DNA from: a virus
Reading direction: 5' to 3' (one strand)
Length of the DNA stretch: 36,742 bases
Virus record (IMG/VR): IMGVR_UViG_3300021090_000070
Span: 1-36,742 of that record
Each line of letters begins with the position of its first letter. Positions within the stretch are counted from its first letter, which is position 1. A model generated the notes under the pieces. It was not told the origin of the DNA, ran no database searches, and worked only from the letters and a program-made list of their open reading frames with translations. Of the stretch, positions 1 through 7,882 are shown piece after piece. Both the position numbers and the translations under genes were made by a program.

Positions 1-2
1 TG

Positions 3-554
3 GTTGGCGGTGAGTGCGTAGCTGGGGTTGCACAGCGAATGGTGGACACGGGTACCACCCTTAGGATGCTGGCGACCGTGATCGCATCAGTCAACGCGCT
101 GACCTCCATCTTTGCATATACTCAACCTAACAACACTGCAGGTGGCAACGCGACATCCGGCGCACGAAGAACCTATCCTTTGAACACGACTATTCTAAAT
201 GAGATTGGCGGAGCCTCCCTAAATACTACAGGGCCAGACATCAATAAGATGGTACTGCCAGCAGGCACCTACGAAGTCGATGCCGCAGCTTGTTTCTTCG
301 TTACGGCAGCCACAAGGCTATTCCTCTTTGATGACACTGCTGCCGCCGATATCAGTTCAGCAGTTAGCGCTCAGAGCCAAGCGGAGAATCCTGGTAACCC
401 TTCGCTTGTAGGCAAGTTCAGTTTAACGGTAACGTCGACTATTTCATTCCAATATAGAGTCCTAACTACTCGGAATACTGATGGCCTTGGACGGGCAGGA
501 AGTATGTCAGAGACTCAGCAATTCGGCTACGTCCGATTTAAGAAGGTAGCATAA
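3..554 (+). CDS. Virion/tail protein, C-terminal part (C1q-like jelly-roll)
   Basis: The reading frame is open to the left edge. The first ATG (39) has no ribosome binding site, so this is probably the end of a longer gene that starts outside the window. The pattern LPAGTYEV, then alternating hydrophobic strands (FFVTAATRLFLFDD) and a late FSLTVTSTISFQYRV strand, resembles the C1q/TNF-like jelly-roll heads that end many phage fibre or appendage proteins. Such domains trimerise and bind host surfaces. The gene ends 1 nt before the tail-fibre start, which fits a shared late structural operon. The fold assignment rests on pattern recognition only. If ATG 39 is used, the product is 171 residues. 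Confidence 0.6.
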   Translation, partial: VGGECVAGVAQRMVDTGTTLRMLATVIASVNALTSIFAYTQPNNTAGGNATSGARRTYPLNTTILNEIGGASLNTTGPDINKMVLPAGTYEVDAAACFFVTAATRLFLFDDTAAADISSAVSAQSQAENPGNPSLVGKFSLTVTSTISFQYRVLTTRNTDGLGRAGSMSETQQFGYVRFKKVA

Positions 555-555
555 A

Positions 556-3315
556 ATGGCTTCCCATCCAATTTCCCAGGTTATAGTTGATAACGTCAGA
601 GTCGACAAAGACGCCTTCCGTCTATACACCGAGGTTCGCCAAGTTCTTGTTCTCGCAAACGGGAATGAAATCCAAGGCTTTGAACTGCCCAACACTACAG
701 TCGTTATCGTAGGCGCAGCAGCTTACGGCTATGACCCACTGGATACTACTAGCGTTCACAACGGTACCTCCGTACTGGTAGATGGTACTCTGCCGACAGG
801 ACGTCGCTATATCCCGGGAGGCATTGCAGCGGATGCAGTCACGAACGCCATGCTATCGGAGATGCCCCTCTATAGTATCAAAGCAAACGCGACTGCGGGT
901 ACCGCTAACCCAACAGACGTCGTGCGTGCAGGCCTAACCAATGTCGCAGCCGCTACCACCCACAGAGCAATTGGTTGGCTGTCTACTGGTGAACTTCGTT
1001 CCTTTGATCTTGGCAATCTTGCAGGCCTGAATACTGTCGGCACAACACAGATCGATGACGATGCTGTTACATACGCTAAGATCCAAAACATTAATACTGC
1101 CCGTATTCTGGGGCGTAATACGGCCGCCGCGGGTGACGTTGAAGAGCTTACCTTAGCACCCGACCACGAGTTCAACGTACTTGCTATTCGTCTGGCCGCG
1201 TGGTCTGGTGGTGACATCACAAAGGCTGCCGGTGCTACGAGTGGAACCATCATTAACGACTCTGTTACGTATGCTAAGATCCAGAACATTTCTGTAACCC
1301 AACGCGTTCTAGGTAGGAATACGGCAGCTGCGGGAGATACCGAAGAAGTTACCGCAACGCAAGTGCTCGATTGGATAGGTGCCACTCAGGGGCAAGTTCT
1401 CTTTAGAGGTGCAGGTGCTTGGACTGCATTGGCTGCAGGCACAGCCGCCTTCTATCTGAGAGCTGCCGGAGCAGCAGCCAACCCAACATGGCAGGCTATT
1501 ACGGCAGCGGAAGTAGTCAACACAGCTGCAGGCAACATCGCTGCGACCACTGTCCAGACAGCTATCAATGAACTCGATACTGAAAAGGCCGGTCTTGCCC
1601 TTGCCAATATCTTCTCTACGACTCAGACGATTCAATCTATTAGTGGTACTTCAGGGGAAGGACCCCTGTTAATACTAGATAGGTTCTCTGGATCCCCAGC
1701 AGCTGCTGACTTCCTAGGCTCTATTGAATGGCATGGAAGATCTTCCACAGCCGTAGAACGTACCTACGCCGACATTAGGGGATTTATTACGTCCCCAACC
1801 AATCTAGCGGAGGCTGGAGGTATTGAATTTAATACAATGCAGTCAGGTACTGCAGCAGCTAGATTTCGTGTTGGCCTTGGTCTCTATTACTCCTCAGGCT
1901 CGGATATGGGGGCTAATACTATCAATGCCATCGACTTCTTCGACAGTGGTGTGAACATCAATACCATTTACCAGGGGTTGGACGCAACCCTTACAGCATT
2001 AGCTGCCTACTCTACAGTAGGCATTGTTACGATGACTGCAGCAGACACCTTTGCCGGCCGTACTCTCACCGCGCCAGCTGCTGGGCTTACAATCTCCAAC
2101 CCAGCTGGTACGGCCGGCAATCCTACCTTTGCTCTTGCAAATGATCTTGGTGCTCTCGAAGGTCTAGGATCAACAGGTATTGCAGTCCGCTCAGCAGCAG
2201 ACACTTGGGTACAGCGGTCCGTCGTGGGTACCGCATCCCAAATTACAGTAACAAACGGAGATGGCGTTGCAGGCAACCCAACTATCTCCCTGCCTGCGGA
2301 TGTACTCATCCCAACGATCTTGACAGTACCTAATTCAGGTCTTCACTTGCTGGATACTAATGCCAGCCACGATCTTATTATAACTCCAGGTTCAGATCTA
2401 ACATTAGACCGCATCCTAACATTGGTGACAGGTGACGCCGCTCGTACACTTGACATAAGCGCGGGATCTGTAACGATCAGTGCCTTCGGTGCGTCCCTCA
2501 TAGACGACGCAGCTGCGGTCAATGCTCGTACAACGTTGGGGCTTGTTATCGGTACTGATGTTCAGGCACAGGATGCTGAACTTGCAGCCATTGCGGGTCT
2601 TACGTCTGCCGCCAATAAGGGCATTACATTTACTGGTGTCGGTACAGCGGCAACATACGACCTATCAGCCTTCGCACTTACCTTCCTCGATGACGTCGCA
2701 GCCGTCAACGTTCGTTCTACGCTTGGGCTTATCATCGGTACAGATGTACAAGCACAAAATGCCCGCCTCGCAGATGTCGCCGCCATCTCTTGGGTACAGG
2801 GCGATGTTATGTATTTCAATGGTACCAACCTAGTTCGATTGCCCCCAGGCACCAGCGGCCAATTCCTTAAGACGTTCGGGGCTGCTGCTAACCCTGCATG
2901 GGCCACGTTGGCTGGTGGCGGCGACATGCTTGCCTCCAACAACCTGTCAGACCTCGGTAGTATCGTAACTGCCCGTACCAACCTAGACGTTGACCAACTT
3001 GGTACAATTTCTGGTGTTAATAATCAGACAGGCACAACCTATACGACGGTTGCGGGCGATCGGGGCAAGGCGGTCACGATGAACAACGCCGCCGCCAATA
3101 CACTTACGTTTCCTAGCAATGCCTCGGTCGCGTACCCAATTAACACCCAGATCCACATTGTCCAGTTGGGGGCAGGTCAGACTACTATTGCCCTTACGAC
3201 TGATACCCTCCGTTCAGCGGGTGGTAAGACTAAGTTAGTGGGCCAGTACTCGGCAGCCACCATGCTTAAGATTGCCGCCACTGAGTGGGTCCTGATCGGA
3301 GATATCACGGCATGA
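556..3315 (+). CDS. Tail fibre / receptor-binding protein with internal repeats
   Basis: This 919-residue protein is rich in Ala, Thr, Gly and Asn, as phage tail fibres are. It has two imperfectly repeated modules: VTYAKIQNI...LGRNTAAAGD near residues 167-199 and 234-266, and DD.AAVN.R.TLGL.IGTDVQAQ near 648-676 and 710-738. Phrases such as GQVLFRGAGAWTAL, GTSGQFLKTFG and NNLSDLGS are typical of fibre shaft units in phages and prophages. The N-terminus (MASHPISQVIVDNVRVDKDAF) is probably the virion-attachment end. The start follows a GAAGGT motif and lies next to the stop of the previous gene. The stop overlaps the next start as ATGA. The role is host recognition in the tail; no depolymerase motif is visible. 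Confidence 0.85.
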   Translation: MASHPISQVIVDNVRVDKDAFRLYTEVRQVLVLANGNEIQGFELPNTTVVIVGAAAYGYDPLDTTSVHNGTSVLVDGTLPTGRRYIPGGIAADAVTNAMLSEMPLYSIKANATAGTANPTDVVRAGLTNVAAATTHRAIGWLSTGELRSFDLGNLAGLNTVGTTQIDDDAVTYAKIQNINTARILGRNTAAAGDVEELTLAPDHEFNVLAIRLAAWSGGDITKAAGATSGTIINDSVTYAKIQNISVTQRVLGRNTAAAGDTEEVTATQVLDWIGATQGQVLFRGAGAWTALAAGTAAFYLRAAGAAANPTWQAITAAEVVNTAAGNIAATTVQTAINELDTEKAGLALANIFSTTQTIQSISGTSGEGPLLILDRFSGSPAAADFLGSIEWHGRSSTAVERTYADIRGFITSPTNLAEAGGIEFNTMQSGTAAARFRVGLGLYYSSGSDMGANTINAIDFFDSGVNINTIYQGLDATLTALAAYSTVGIVTMTAADTFAGRTLTAPAAGLTISNPAGTAGNPTFALANDLGALEGLGSTGIAVRSAADTWVQRSVVGTASQITVTNGDGVAGNPTISLPADVLIPTILTVPNSGLHLLDTNASHDLIITPGSDLTLDRILTLVTGDAARTLDISAGSVTISAFGASLIDDAAAVNARTTLGLVIGTDVQAQDAELAAIAGLTSAANKGITFTGVGTAATYDLSAFALTFLDDVAAVNVRSTLGLIIGTDVQAQNARLADVAAISWVQGDVMYFNGTNLVRLPPGTSGQFLKTFGAAANPAWATLAGGGDMLASNNLSDLGSIVTARTNLDVDQLGTISGVNNQTGTTYTTVAGDRGKAVTMNNAAANTLTFPSNASVAYPINTQIHIVQLGAGQTTIALTTDTLRSAGGKTKLVGQYSAATMLKIAATEWVLIGDITA
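1054..1353 (+). repeat. Duplicated fibre module A (two copies)
   Basis: Two 99-nt units, 1054-1152 and 1255-1353, encode near-identical peptides containing VTYAKIQNI and LGRNTAAAGD. The DNA has diverged mostly at third codon positions, which suggests protein-level selection on an old duplication. They probably form repeated shaft or hinge segments. Confidence 0.75.
2497..2769 (+). repeat. Duplicated fibre module B (two copies)
   Basis: Two 87-nt units, 2497-2583 and 2683-2769, encode DD(A/V)AAVN.R.TLGL(V/I)IGTDVQAQ. As with module A, the amino acids are better conserved than the bases. This unit is common in phage tail fibres. Confidence 0.75.
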
Positions 3316-4178
3316 CAATGATGAACATGAACATGAATCGACATGCACGCAAAGCGATCCTAGCATCCCTTGTGGCTTCCCAGATGATTACGCCTGCTGA
3401 GGCGAGGTCGGCCATAGTGTATGTCCCATCAGCTCCTGCCATTATAAGGCCTGCAAGTTTGTGGGTGCCGTACGAGAAGAAGCTGATCAAGAAAGAACAC
3501 CCTCTGCTAGGTGGGCCAGTTCCTATTGGGGTGTTTGCGGTTGCAGGTTCAGGAGGAGGTACAAGTCTGGTCAACGGCTATCGCAACAGCTACGTGGACG
3601 CAACTACTCAGACTAATTATAGCTTTGCAACGTGCGATCTTGGAACGCCTCATGCAACTCGCATGGTTGTGGTTGTTGCTAGGGCAAGTGATATAGCAAT
3701 ATCAGCCTGTACCGTAGATGGGACCGCAGCCACATCGGTTATAGCTGTAACTAACGCGGGTCGTAGAATTAGTATGTGGCGTGCAGCATCGACTGCTAAT
3801 GCCACGGGCACGATTGCCCTTACCAATGCTCCTGCGATCAATGGCACAATCCATGTGTTTGCTATCTACCCTGCAAGCCAGACCCCAACAGGTACTACAT
3901 CTGTACACGGAGGCACTTCGCCGCAAACGGCTCTCAACTTGGTCAAGACAGATGCTGGATTTACTATAATTGGGGTGACTGCTACAGGGGGTGCCGCAGG
4001 GGCAGTCACGCAGACAGGGGCAGAAACCATCATTGAAGATTACGATGCGGAAGTCGAAGCTGGTGCACGAACAATGGCGGGTCATCATGTCAACACAGCT
4101 ACTACATCTACGGACGATTATACTGCTACGTTTGTAGGAGCTTCTGGTGTTGGTTTGGTTGTAGCGTCGTGGTTATAA
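3312..4178 (+). CDS. Putative virion/tail-associated protein
   Basis: The start is ATG 3312, which overlaps the fibre stop as ATGA, so translation is coupled. The frame is open slightly further upstream, but no better start exists there. The product is 288 residues. The N-terminus is Met/Asn-rich and basic, followed by a short hydrophobic stretch (AILASLVASQMI) that could be a weak signal sequence. From about residue 70 the protein is Gly/Thr/Ala/Val-rich and looks beta-sandwich-like, with TRMVVVVARA and a final VGASGVGLVVASWL strand. Similar compositions occur in tail or capsid-decoration proteins. The location next to the fibre supports a virion role; no enzyme motif is visible. Confidence 0.7.
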   Translation: MTMMNMNMNRHARKAILASLVASQMITPAEARSAIVYVPSAPAIIRPASLWVPYEKKLIKKEHPLLGGPVPIGVFAVAGSGGGTSLVNGYRNSYVDATTQTNYSFATCDLGTPHATRMVVVVARASDIAISACTVDGTAATSVIAVTNAGRRISMWRAASTANATGTIALTNAPAINGTIHVFAIYPASQTPTGTTSVHGGTSPQTALNLVKTDAGFTIIGVTATGGAAGAVTQTGAETIIEDYDAEVEAGARTMAGHHVNTATTSTDDYTATFVGASGVGLVVASWL

Positions 4179-4194
4179 GAAACAGGTTGGTGTA

Positions 4195-4305
4195 ATGAAG
4201 CACTACATAAGAGAGAATTGGGACATATGGACGCCTCATCGTATACTGGAATGGGGTTGTCCTATGGTCGTCTCAATAGTCAGTTACGTATACTGGGATT
4301 ATTGA
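4195..4305 (+). CDS. Possible 36-residue membrane peptide
   Basis: A 36-codon frame starts with MKHYIRENWDIW and ends with an aromatic, hydrophobic stretch (MVVSIVSYVYWDY) that could insert into a membrane. It fills the gap between the virion protein and the next gene and stops just before that gene's ribosome binding site (aaggaga, 4307-4313). It has only a weak ribosome binding site of its own. Coding is plausible but unproven; the stretch may simply be leader. Confidence 0.35.
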   Translation: MKHYIRENWDIWTPHRILEWGCPMVVSIVSYVYWDY

Positions 4306-4318
4306 TAAGGAGAGACTT

Positions 4319-4777
4319 ATGTATACAGGTAATCGTGGACGTAATCGTCGCCAACCACAACAGTCCCAATCAGGACCTACAGTCAAGGAGTTGTTGTACC
4401 AAATTCTATACCGCCAGTCAGTACAAGGGCGCATGCTGGTAAGATCTTTGCGGTATGGAAGAATAGCACTAAGTGCGCTCAGTCAAATCCATGGAATGGA
4501 GTCTAATGAAATGTTTAATGTCCAAAGACTAATCGACGCCGCAAAGGCACAGACCGATGCAGTTGTTGCAATGAAGGGTGTTCTTGACAAAGCACTTGCT
4601 GATCTTCGCGATGCCCAAGACGATCCTGAGCAACTCGAAGCTGCCTTGACAGCATTCGAGGCTAACACCGCTGTTATGGCTGCAGCAGCTGCTTCGGGTA
4701 CCCCAGTTGATGCTGGTCCCGTACCCCCAGTAGTTGTTACTCCCGGCTCACAGGGTGGTGGTTCCAACGAAGCCTAG
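4319..4777 (+). CDS. Hypothetical protein, helical middle, Pro/Gly-rich tail
   Basis: The 152-residue product has a strong ribosome binding site (aaggaga, 5 nt before ATG). The first 20 residues are Arg/Gln-rich (MYTGNRGRNRRQPQQ). Residues about 20-55 include a helix (KELLYQILYRQSVQGRMLVRSL). Residues 65-125 are strongly helical and Ala-rich (RLIDAAKAQTDAVVAMKGVL). The end is a low-complexity Pro/Val/Gly tail. I do not recognise the family. The position between the fibre genes and the lysis genes would suit a small virion or tail-chaperone protein, but this is inference from location only. Confidence 0.75.
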   Translation: MYTGNRGRNRRQPQQSQSGPTVKELLYQILYRQSVQGRMLVRSLRYGRIALSALSQIHGMESNEMFNVQRLIDAAKAQTDAVVAMKGVLDKALADLRDAQDDPEQLEAALTAFEANTAVMAAAAASGTPVDAGPVPPVVVTPGSQGGGSNEA

Positions 4778-4853
4778 TGGCGACGTTACTACCATCTACA
4801 CACTTGGCCGTGGAGCTAATCAAGGCCCCACGGCTACTCCAATGGAGTCATGT

Positions 4854-5606
4854 ATGAAAACGGCATTTACGCTTGCACGGTTAGTTCCTCTCGTACTGCC
4901 CCTGATGTGTACTGTTGCTTTTGCACAACAGATCCCCGGCAGGTCAACATACCAAGGCACATCGGGAGATCCTTTGGTAGTCCAACAGGGTTCAACCCCA
5001 AATCCAGACCCGACTAAACTGACGGCTGATGCAATTCAGGCGCTTAGAGGGGAATTGACCCGGCTTTGGGATGAAAGGTTTGCCAATCTCACAAAGCAGA
5101 TTGACCGAAATCAGCTTCGCCTTGATCTAGCTGACGCTTCAGTGAAAAGCGCAATAATCGATAGTGAAAAACTTACCAGTGAGAAATTCAAGGGCCTGTC
5201 TGACCAGCAAGTCCAACGCGACAACAACCTTGCCCTTGCTCTGACTGCACAGCAGAAGTCGGTGGCCGACCAGAACTTGAGTAACCTCACCGCCGCTGAT
5301 AAGGCCGAGAAGAATTTCAAGGAACAGATTGCAGGTATTCAAAACATATTGGCGCAGCAGGACAAAACCTCAGCTGACAAGATTAACGATCTCAAGGATC
5401 GTATAACCACAATCGAAAGCGCAAGCACGGGGGCTGGGGGAGCAGTTAATTGGATTGCTATAGGTGTAGGCTTGTTTTTTACCATTGTCGGTGGTATTAT
5501 GGGAGTTGTTTCTTTTATTGGCCGGCCAGTTCCAGTTCCAGTTCCAGTAGTACAATACGACGACGGCAACGGCAACGGCAGCGGCAGAAGAAGGAATACT
5601 CGCTAA
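4854..5606 (+). CDS. Signal-peptide, coiled-coil, C-terminal TM protein
   Basis: ATG 4854 is chosen because a GGAG sits 6 nt upstream and the product then begins with a classical signal peptide (residues 1-24, ending AFA before QQ). In-frame starts further upstream would bury that peptide. The product is 250 residues: a short Gln/Pro-rich segment, a long charged coiled coil (about 58-190), one TM helix (about 199-223), a PVPVPVPVV linker and a basic Arg-rich end. The predicted topology is a periplasmic coiled coil anchored in the inner membrane by its C-terminus. That resembles the order of a unimolecular spanin, but Cys19 lacks a good lipobox (PLM precedes it) and a two-gene spanin lies downstream. 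It may act in lysis, envelope remodelling or superinfection exclusion. Confidence 0.75.
   Translation: MKTAFTLARLVPLVLPLMCTVAFAQQIPGRSTYQGTSGDPLVVQQGSTPNPDPTKLTADAIQALRGELTRLWDERFANLTKQIDRNQLRLDLADASVKSAIIDSEKLTSEKFKGLSDQQVQRDNNLALALTAQQKSVADQNLSNLTAADKAEKNFKEQIAGIQNILAQQDKTSADKINDLKDRITTIESASTGAGGAVNWIAIGVGLFFTIVGGIMGVVSFIGRPVPVPVPVVQYDDGNGNGSGRRRNTR
5526..5592 (+). repeat. Two short tandem repeats in a gene end
   Basis: Hexamer repeats of the CAGTTC type (encoding Pro-Val) are followed about 20 nt later by GGCAAC-type repeats (encoding Gly-Asn). Both sit just after the TM helix of the coiled-coil protein and may vary in copy number by slippage. Confidence 0.7.
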
Positions 5607-5646
5607 CATTATAACCCAAACCCAACCCCTTAGGAGGTAAAGTACC

Positions 5647-6507
5647 ATGACAACGAATCTATCGAAGTTAAAAGCCACGATTACACAGACCACCCTCAGC
5701 ACTGTGCTTGAAGCAGTACGTCTCGCAGGTGGCGTGTTAAGGGAGGGATCCAATGGCCCAAACATTAAAGTACTACAGCAGGCTTTGCGTCGTGCTGGCC
5801 ACGAGCTTGTTGTTGATGGCGATTATGGCGGTATTACTCGTGCTGCCGTCGAACGCTTCCAAGCAGCTTCCCGAGTTGCAGCTGACGGAATGGTTGGCCC
5901 AATCACGGCAACCTATCTGGATGCGGTCAAGTCTGTTCCGACCCTTCCGTCAGTACCGATGCCTTCGGTACTCAAAACCGCCCCCTGGCTTGCTCGTATG
6001 CGGGCTATCACCGGTACTAAGGAAATTCCTGGTGCCAAATCAAACCCCATCATTCTTTCCTGGAAGGCAGAACTGATAGGGCGTTATCCTGTCTTGAGGC
6101 CCAACCTTGACTGGTACGTCAACGACGATACTCCCTGGTGTGGATATGGGTGCGGCTATGCCGTTGGTTGTTGTGATCCTGGATATATGCCTCCGCTACA
6201 ATTACTACGTGCGCTCGCTTGGGCTGACTGGGGACAGGAACTCAAGGTTCCCGTTCAGGGGGCCATTGCGGTCAAGGCTCGTAAAGGTGGTGGACATGTC
6301 ACTCTAGTCGAAGGCCAATCGAAGGACGGGCGTACTCTATACTGTCGCGGGGCCAATCAACACGACATGATCAACGTCGCCGAATATCCTACGGCAGCCT
6401 TCAAGACGTTCCGTTGGCCTACAGGTGCCGTACTTCCAGCAATGAAGCCCAACATTACCACCATCGCACAACTTGGCAACGTCGCCAAGAACGTCACGGA
6501 GGCCTAA
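5647..6507 (+). CDS. Endolysin: peptidoglycan-binding domain plus NlpC/P60-like peptidase
   Basis: The ribosome binding site is AGGAGGT at 5632-5638. Residues about 30-95 are a PG_binding_1 domain (GPNIKVLQQAL, VDGDYGGITRAAVERFQ, DGMVGPIT). Residues about 112-265 match the TIGR02594-type NlpC/P60-like family: DDTPWCGYG supplies the likely nucleophile Cys165, GGGHVTLV the likely base His217, and RGANQ (Asn237) the likely third polar residue. The enzyme would cut peptide bonds in peptidoglycan. There is no signal peptide, so export to the wall would need the holin. It opens a run of lysis genes that includes a second lysozyme-like protein. Confidence 0.88.
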   Translation: MTTNLSKLKATITQTTLSTVLEAVRLAGGVLREGSNGPNIKVLQQALRRAGHELVVDGDYGGITRAAVERFQAASRVAADGMVGPITATYLDAVKSVPTLPSVPMPSVLKTAPWLARMRAITGTKEIPGAKSNPIILSWKAELIGRYPVLRPNLDWYVNDDTPWCGYGCGYAVGCCDPGYMPPLQLLRALAWADWGQELKVPVQGAIAVKARKGGGHVTLVEGQSKDGRTLYCRGANQHDMINVAEYPTAAFKTFRWPTGAVLPAMKPNITTIAQLGNVAKNVTEA

Positions 6508-6511
6508 CACT

Positions 6512-6718
6512 ATGATGAAGACACATGATCACCCATACGAGATTACCTCGACACCAGAAGGCGAGTACAAGATCAACGCAGCCAAGGGAGGCTCTTACGG
6601 TCCATTCAAGTCTTTGGAGCTGGCTAAGGAAGGTCTGAAGCTCATAATCAACCCAGACAAGCACTACTTCGACGAAGAGGGTGTCGAGATCATATTCGGG
6701 ACGGAGGCACCCAAATGA
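6512..6718 (+). CDS. Small hypothetical protein
   Basis: The product is 68 residues starting at ATG 6512, with GGAGG at 6498-6502; ATG 6515 is an alternative. It is compact and charged, with a beta-rich first half (YEITSTPEGEYKINAA) and a helix (SLELAKEGLKLII). The shape resembles small single-domain phage proteins that present a sheet and a helix. Its stop overlaps the following lysozyme-like gene as ATGA, so the two are probably co-translated. The function is unknown; a lysis-related or inhibitor role is only a guess from position. Confidence 0.75.
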   Translation: MMKTHDHPYEITSTPEGEYKINAAKGGSYGPFKSLELAKEGLKLIINPDKHYFDEEGVEIIFGTEAPK

Positions 6719-7371
6719 CCCAGACCCTACTTACCGTTAGGCCGACCATCACGAATCCGGAACCAACAACGCCAGGCCTTGCCTTCGAGGATATGTGGCC
6801 GAAGGAAGACTTCTACGGTAACGGACATTCCTACGAACGGATGATGGTCCCTGAAGGCTGGGCCAAGCTGAAACGGTGGGAACGGTTCATGTCTAAGAAG
6901 TACGTGGATACTACTATCCACAATCCTGACGGAACCACAACTGAAGTCTGGGCCATTTGCTACGGCCACTCTGGCCACTCTGGTGTGTGGCCTTCACAGC
7001 AGGAGATCATTGACAACAACTACGAGTTCACCCAAGAGGAAGCTTGGGACATCTTGCAAAAGGACATGCATGCGGAATACATCCCACAACTGTCTCGCCT
7101 CATTAAGGTCAACGTTACCTCCTACATGTTTAGCGGATTACTGCTGATCTTCTTCAATATGGGTGAGACCAAGTTCAAGAAGACCGCGATCCTGCCTATC
7201 CTGCATACAGGTAAGTATTTGGCCGCCTGCACAGCATTCTTAGTATTGCCAGACGGAACCACTACTAACAACAAAGCCGGGAACGTATCAGGAGTACTCG
7301 TAATGCAAAATGGTCTCTCTTGCAGACGTGCAGACGAGATGAGCCTCTACCTGACACGAATTGACAGATAA
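6715..7371 (+). CDS. GH24-like lysozyme relative with altered catalytic residue
   Basis: The product is 218 residues with an ATGA overlap to the previous gene. It shows the layout of phage lysozymes (glycoside hydrolase 24): WERF with the candidate acid Glu56, Asp72 after it, VWAICYGHSG (78-87), a TQEEAWDILQKDM helix, FSGLLLIFFNMG, and the end motif GLSCRRADEMSLYL. In the classical family the third segment reads W/Y-T-I-G-x-G-H. Here the Thr is Ala80 and the first Gly is Cys82. The Glu-Asp-Thr triad is therefore incomplete, and D72 is spaced two residues wider than in T4 lysozyme. It could be a diverged active lysozyme or a binding protein. It lacks a signal peptide. Confidence 0.75.
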   Translation: MTQTLLTVRPTITNPEPTTPGLAFEDMWPKEDFYGNGHSYERMMVPEGWAKLKRWERFMSKKYVDTTIHNPDGTTTEVWAICYGHSGHSGVWPSQQEIIDNNYEFTQEEAWDILQKDMHAEYIPQLSRLIKVNVTSYMFSGLLLIFFNMGETKFKKTAILPILHTGKYLAACTAFLVLPDGTTTNNKAGNVSGVLVMQNGLSCRRADEMSLYLTRIDR

Positions 7372-7382
7372 GGAGTGGTCGA

Positions 7383-7754
7383 ATGAAAAATACAGTCAAG
7401 GCTATCATCACCGCGGGAGCCGTATTCGGCGCAATATCGTCAATTGCTTACGGTGCATGGAAGTTCGGAGACTATACTGGCGTCCGGCCTATTATCAAGT
7501 TGGAGTTCAGTAAATTCCGGGATAGTGAATTTAAGTTGGCAATGGACCAAGCCCAACAGAACACTCTCGCTATCGTCAAGAATGAGTTCGGCTATTTACA
7601 GGATAAGTTGAAGTACGGAGAACTTACCTTCGAGGAGAAGGAATCACGCTGTAAGGCCGCACAGATTCTCGAATACACAACCGTTGAGGGATGCGCACCT
7701 AGTACGGGTACGCCCGACTTCATCGTTAAACCAGAGCCATTCCCACCCCAATAG
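7383..7754 (+). CDS. Single-TM envelope protein, unknown role in lysis region
   Basis: The product is 123 residues with an AAGGAG at 7370-7375, 7 nt before ATG. One TM helix lies at about residues 6-25 (AIITAGAVFGAISSIAYGAW), followed by a charged helical segment (FRDSEFKLAMDQAQQNTLAIV) and a Pro-rich end. N-in topology with a periplasmic helix resembles an inner-membrane spanin or an endolysin regulator, but a better i-spanin/o-spanin pair lies at 8507-8987. Two Cys residues in the C-terminal part (ESRCKAAQ, EGCAPS) could form a disulfide. The family is not recognised. Confidence 0.75.
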   Translation: MKNTVKAIITAGAVFGAISSIAYGAWKFGDYTGVRPIIKLEFSKFRDSEFKLAMDQAQQNTLAIVKNEFGYLQDKLKYGELTFEEKESRCKAAQILEYTTVEGCAPSTGTPDFIVKPEPFPPQ

Positions 7755-7770
7755 AAAGGAGGTGAACGTT

Positions 7771-7833
7771 ATGAAAAAACAAAAACCAAAGCCAGGCAAG
7801 CCGAAGCCTGGCAAACCAACGTACGGCAAATAG
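7771..7833 (+). CDS. 20-residue Lys/Pro-rich peptide with near-ideal ribosome binding site
   Basis: ATG 7771 follows AAAGGAGGTGA (7755-7765), 11 nt matching the anti-Shine-Dalgarno end of 16S rRNA, with 5 nt spacing. This is the strongest such site in the window. The peptide is built from PKPGK-type units, has nine Lys and no acidic residues, and ends at TAG 7831-7833. The codons for the repeat also form an inverted repeat, GCCAGGC at 7791-7797 and GCCTGGC at 7806-7812. It lies between two membrane-protein genes of the lysis cassette. It may be a real basic peptide, or a leader whose translation controls the holin gene downstream. Confidence 0.55.
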   Translation: MKKQKPKPGKPKPGKPTYGK

Positions 7834-7882
7834 TGTAGTGCAGTGCAGTGCATACAACCCACCTAACACGAAAGGATAATAA

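Noticed and set aside
870-1385. 171-codon open frame on the minus strand within the tail fibre gene
   Set aside because: It lies entirely inside the repeat-rich fibre frame and results from its codon pattern; it has no ribosome binding site or gene-like protein.
2562-2981. 139-codon minus-strand frame inside the fibre gene
   Set aside because: It is a mirror frame of the repeat modules, with biased composition and no supporting start.
3702-4088. 128-codon minus-strand frame opposite the 288-residue virion protein
   Set aside because: Cys/Arg/Ser-rich composition is typical of a shadow frame, and it lies against the direction of the late operon.
7834-7856. GTGCA-type repeat after the 20-codon peptide gene
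   Set aside because: Too short and without a partner; no structure or site recognised.
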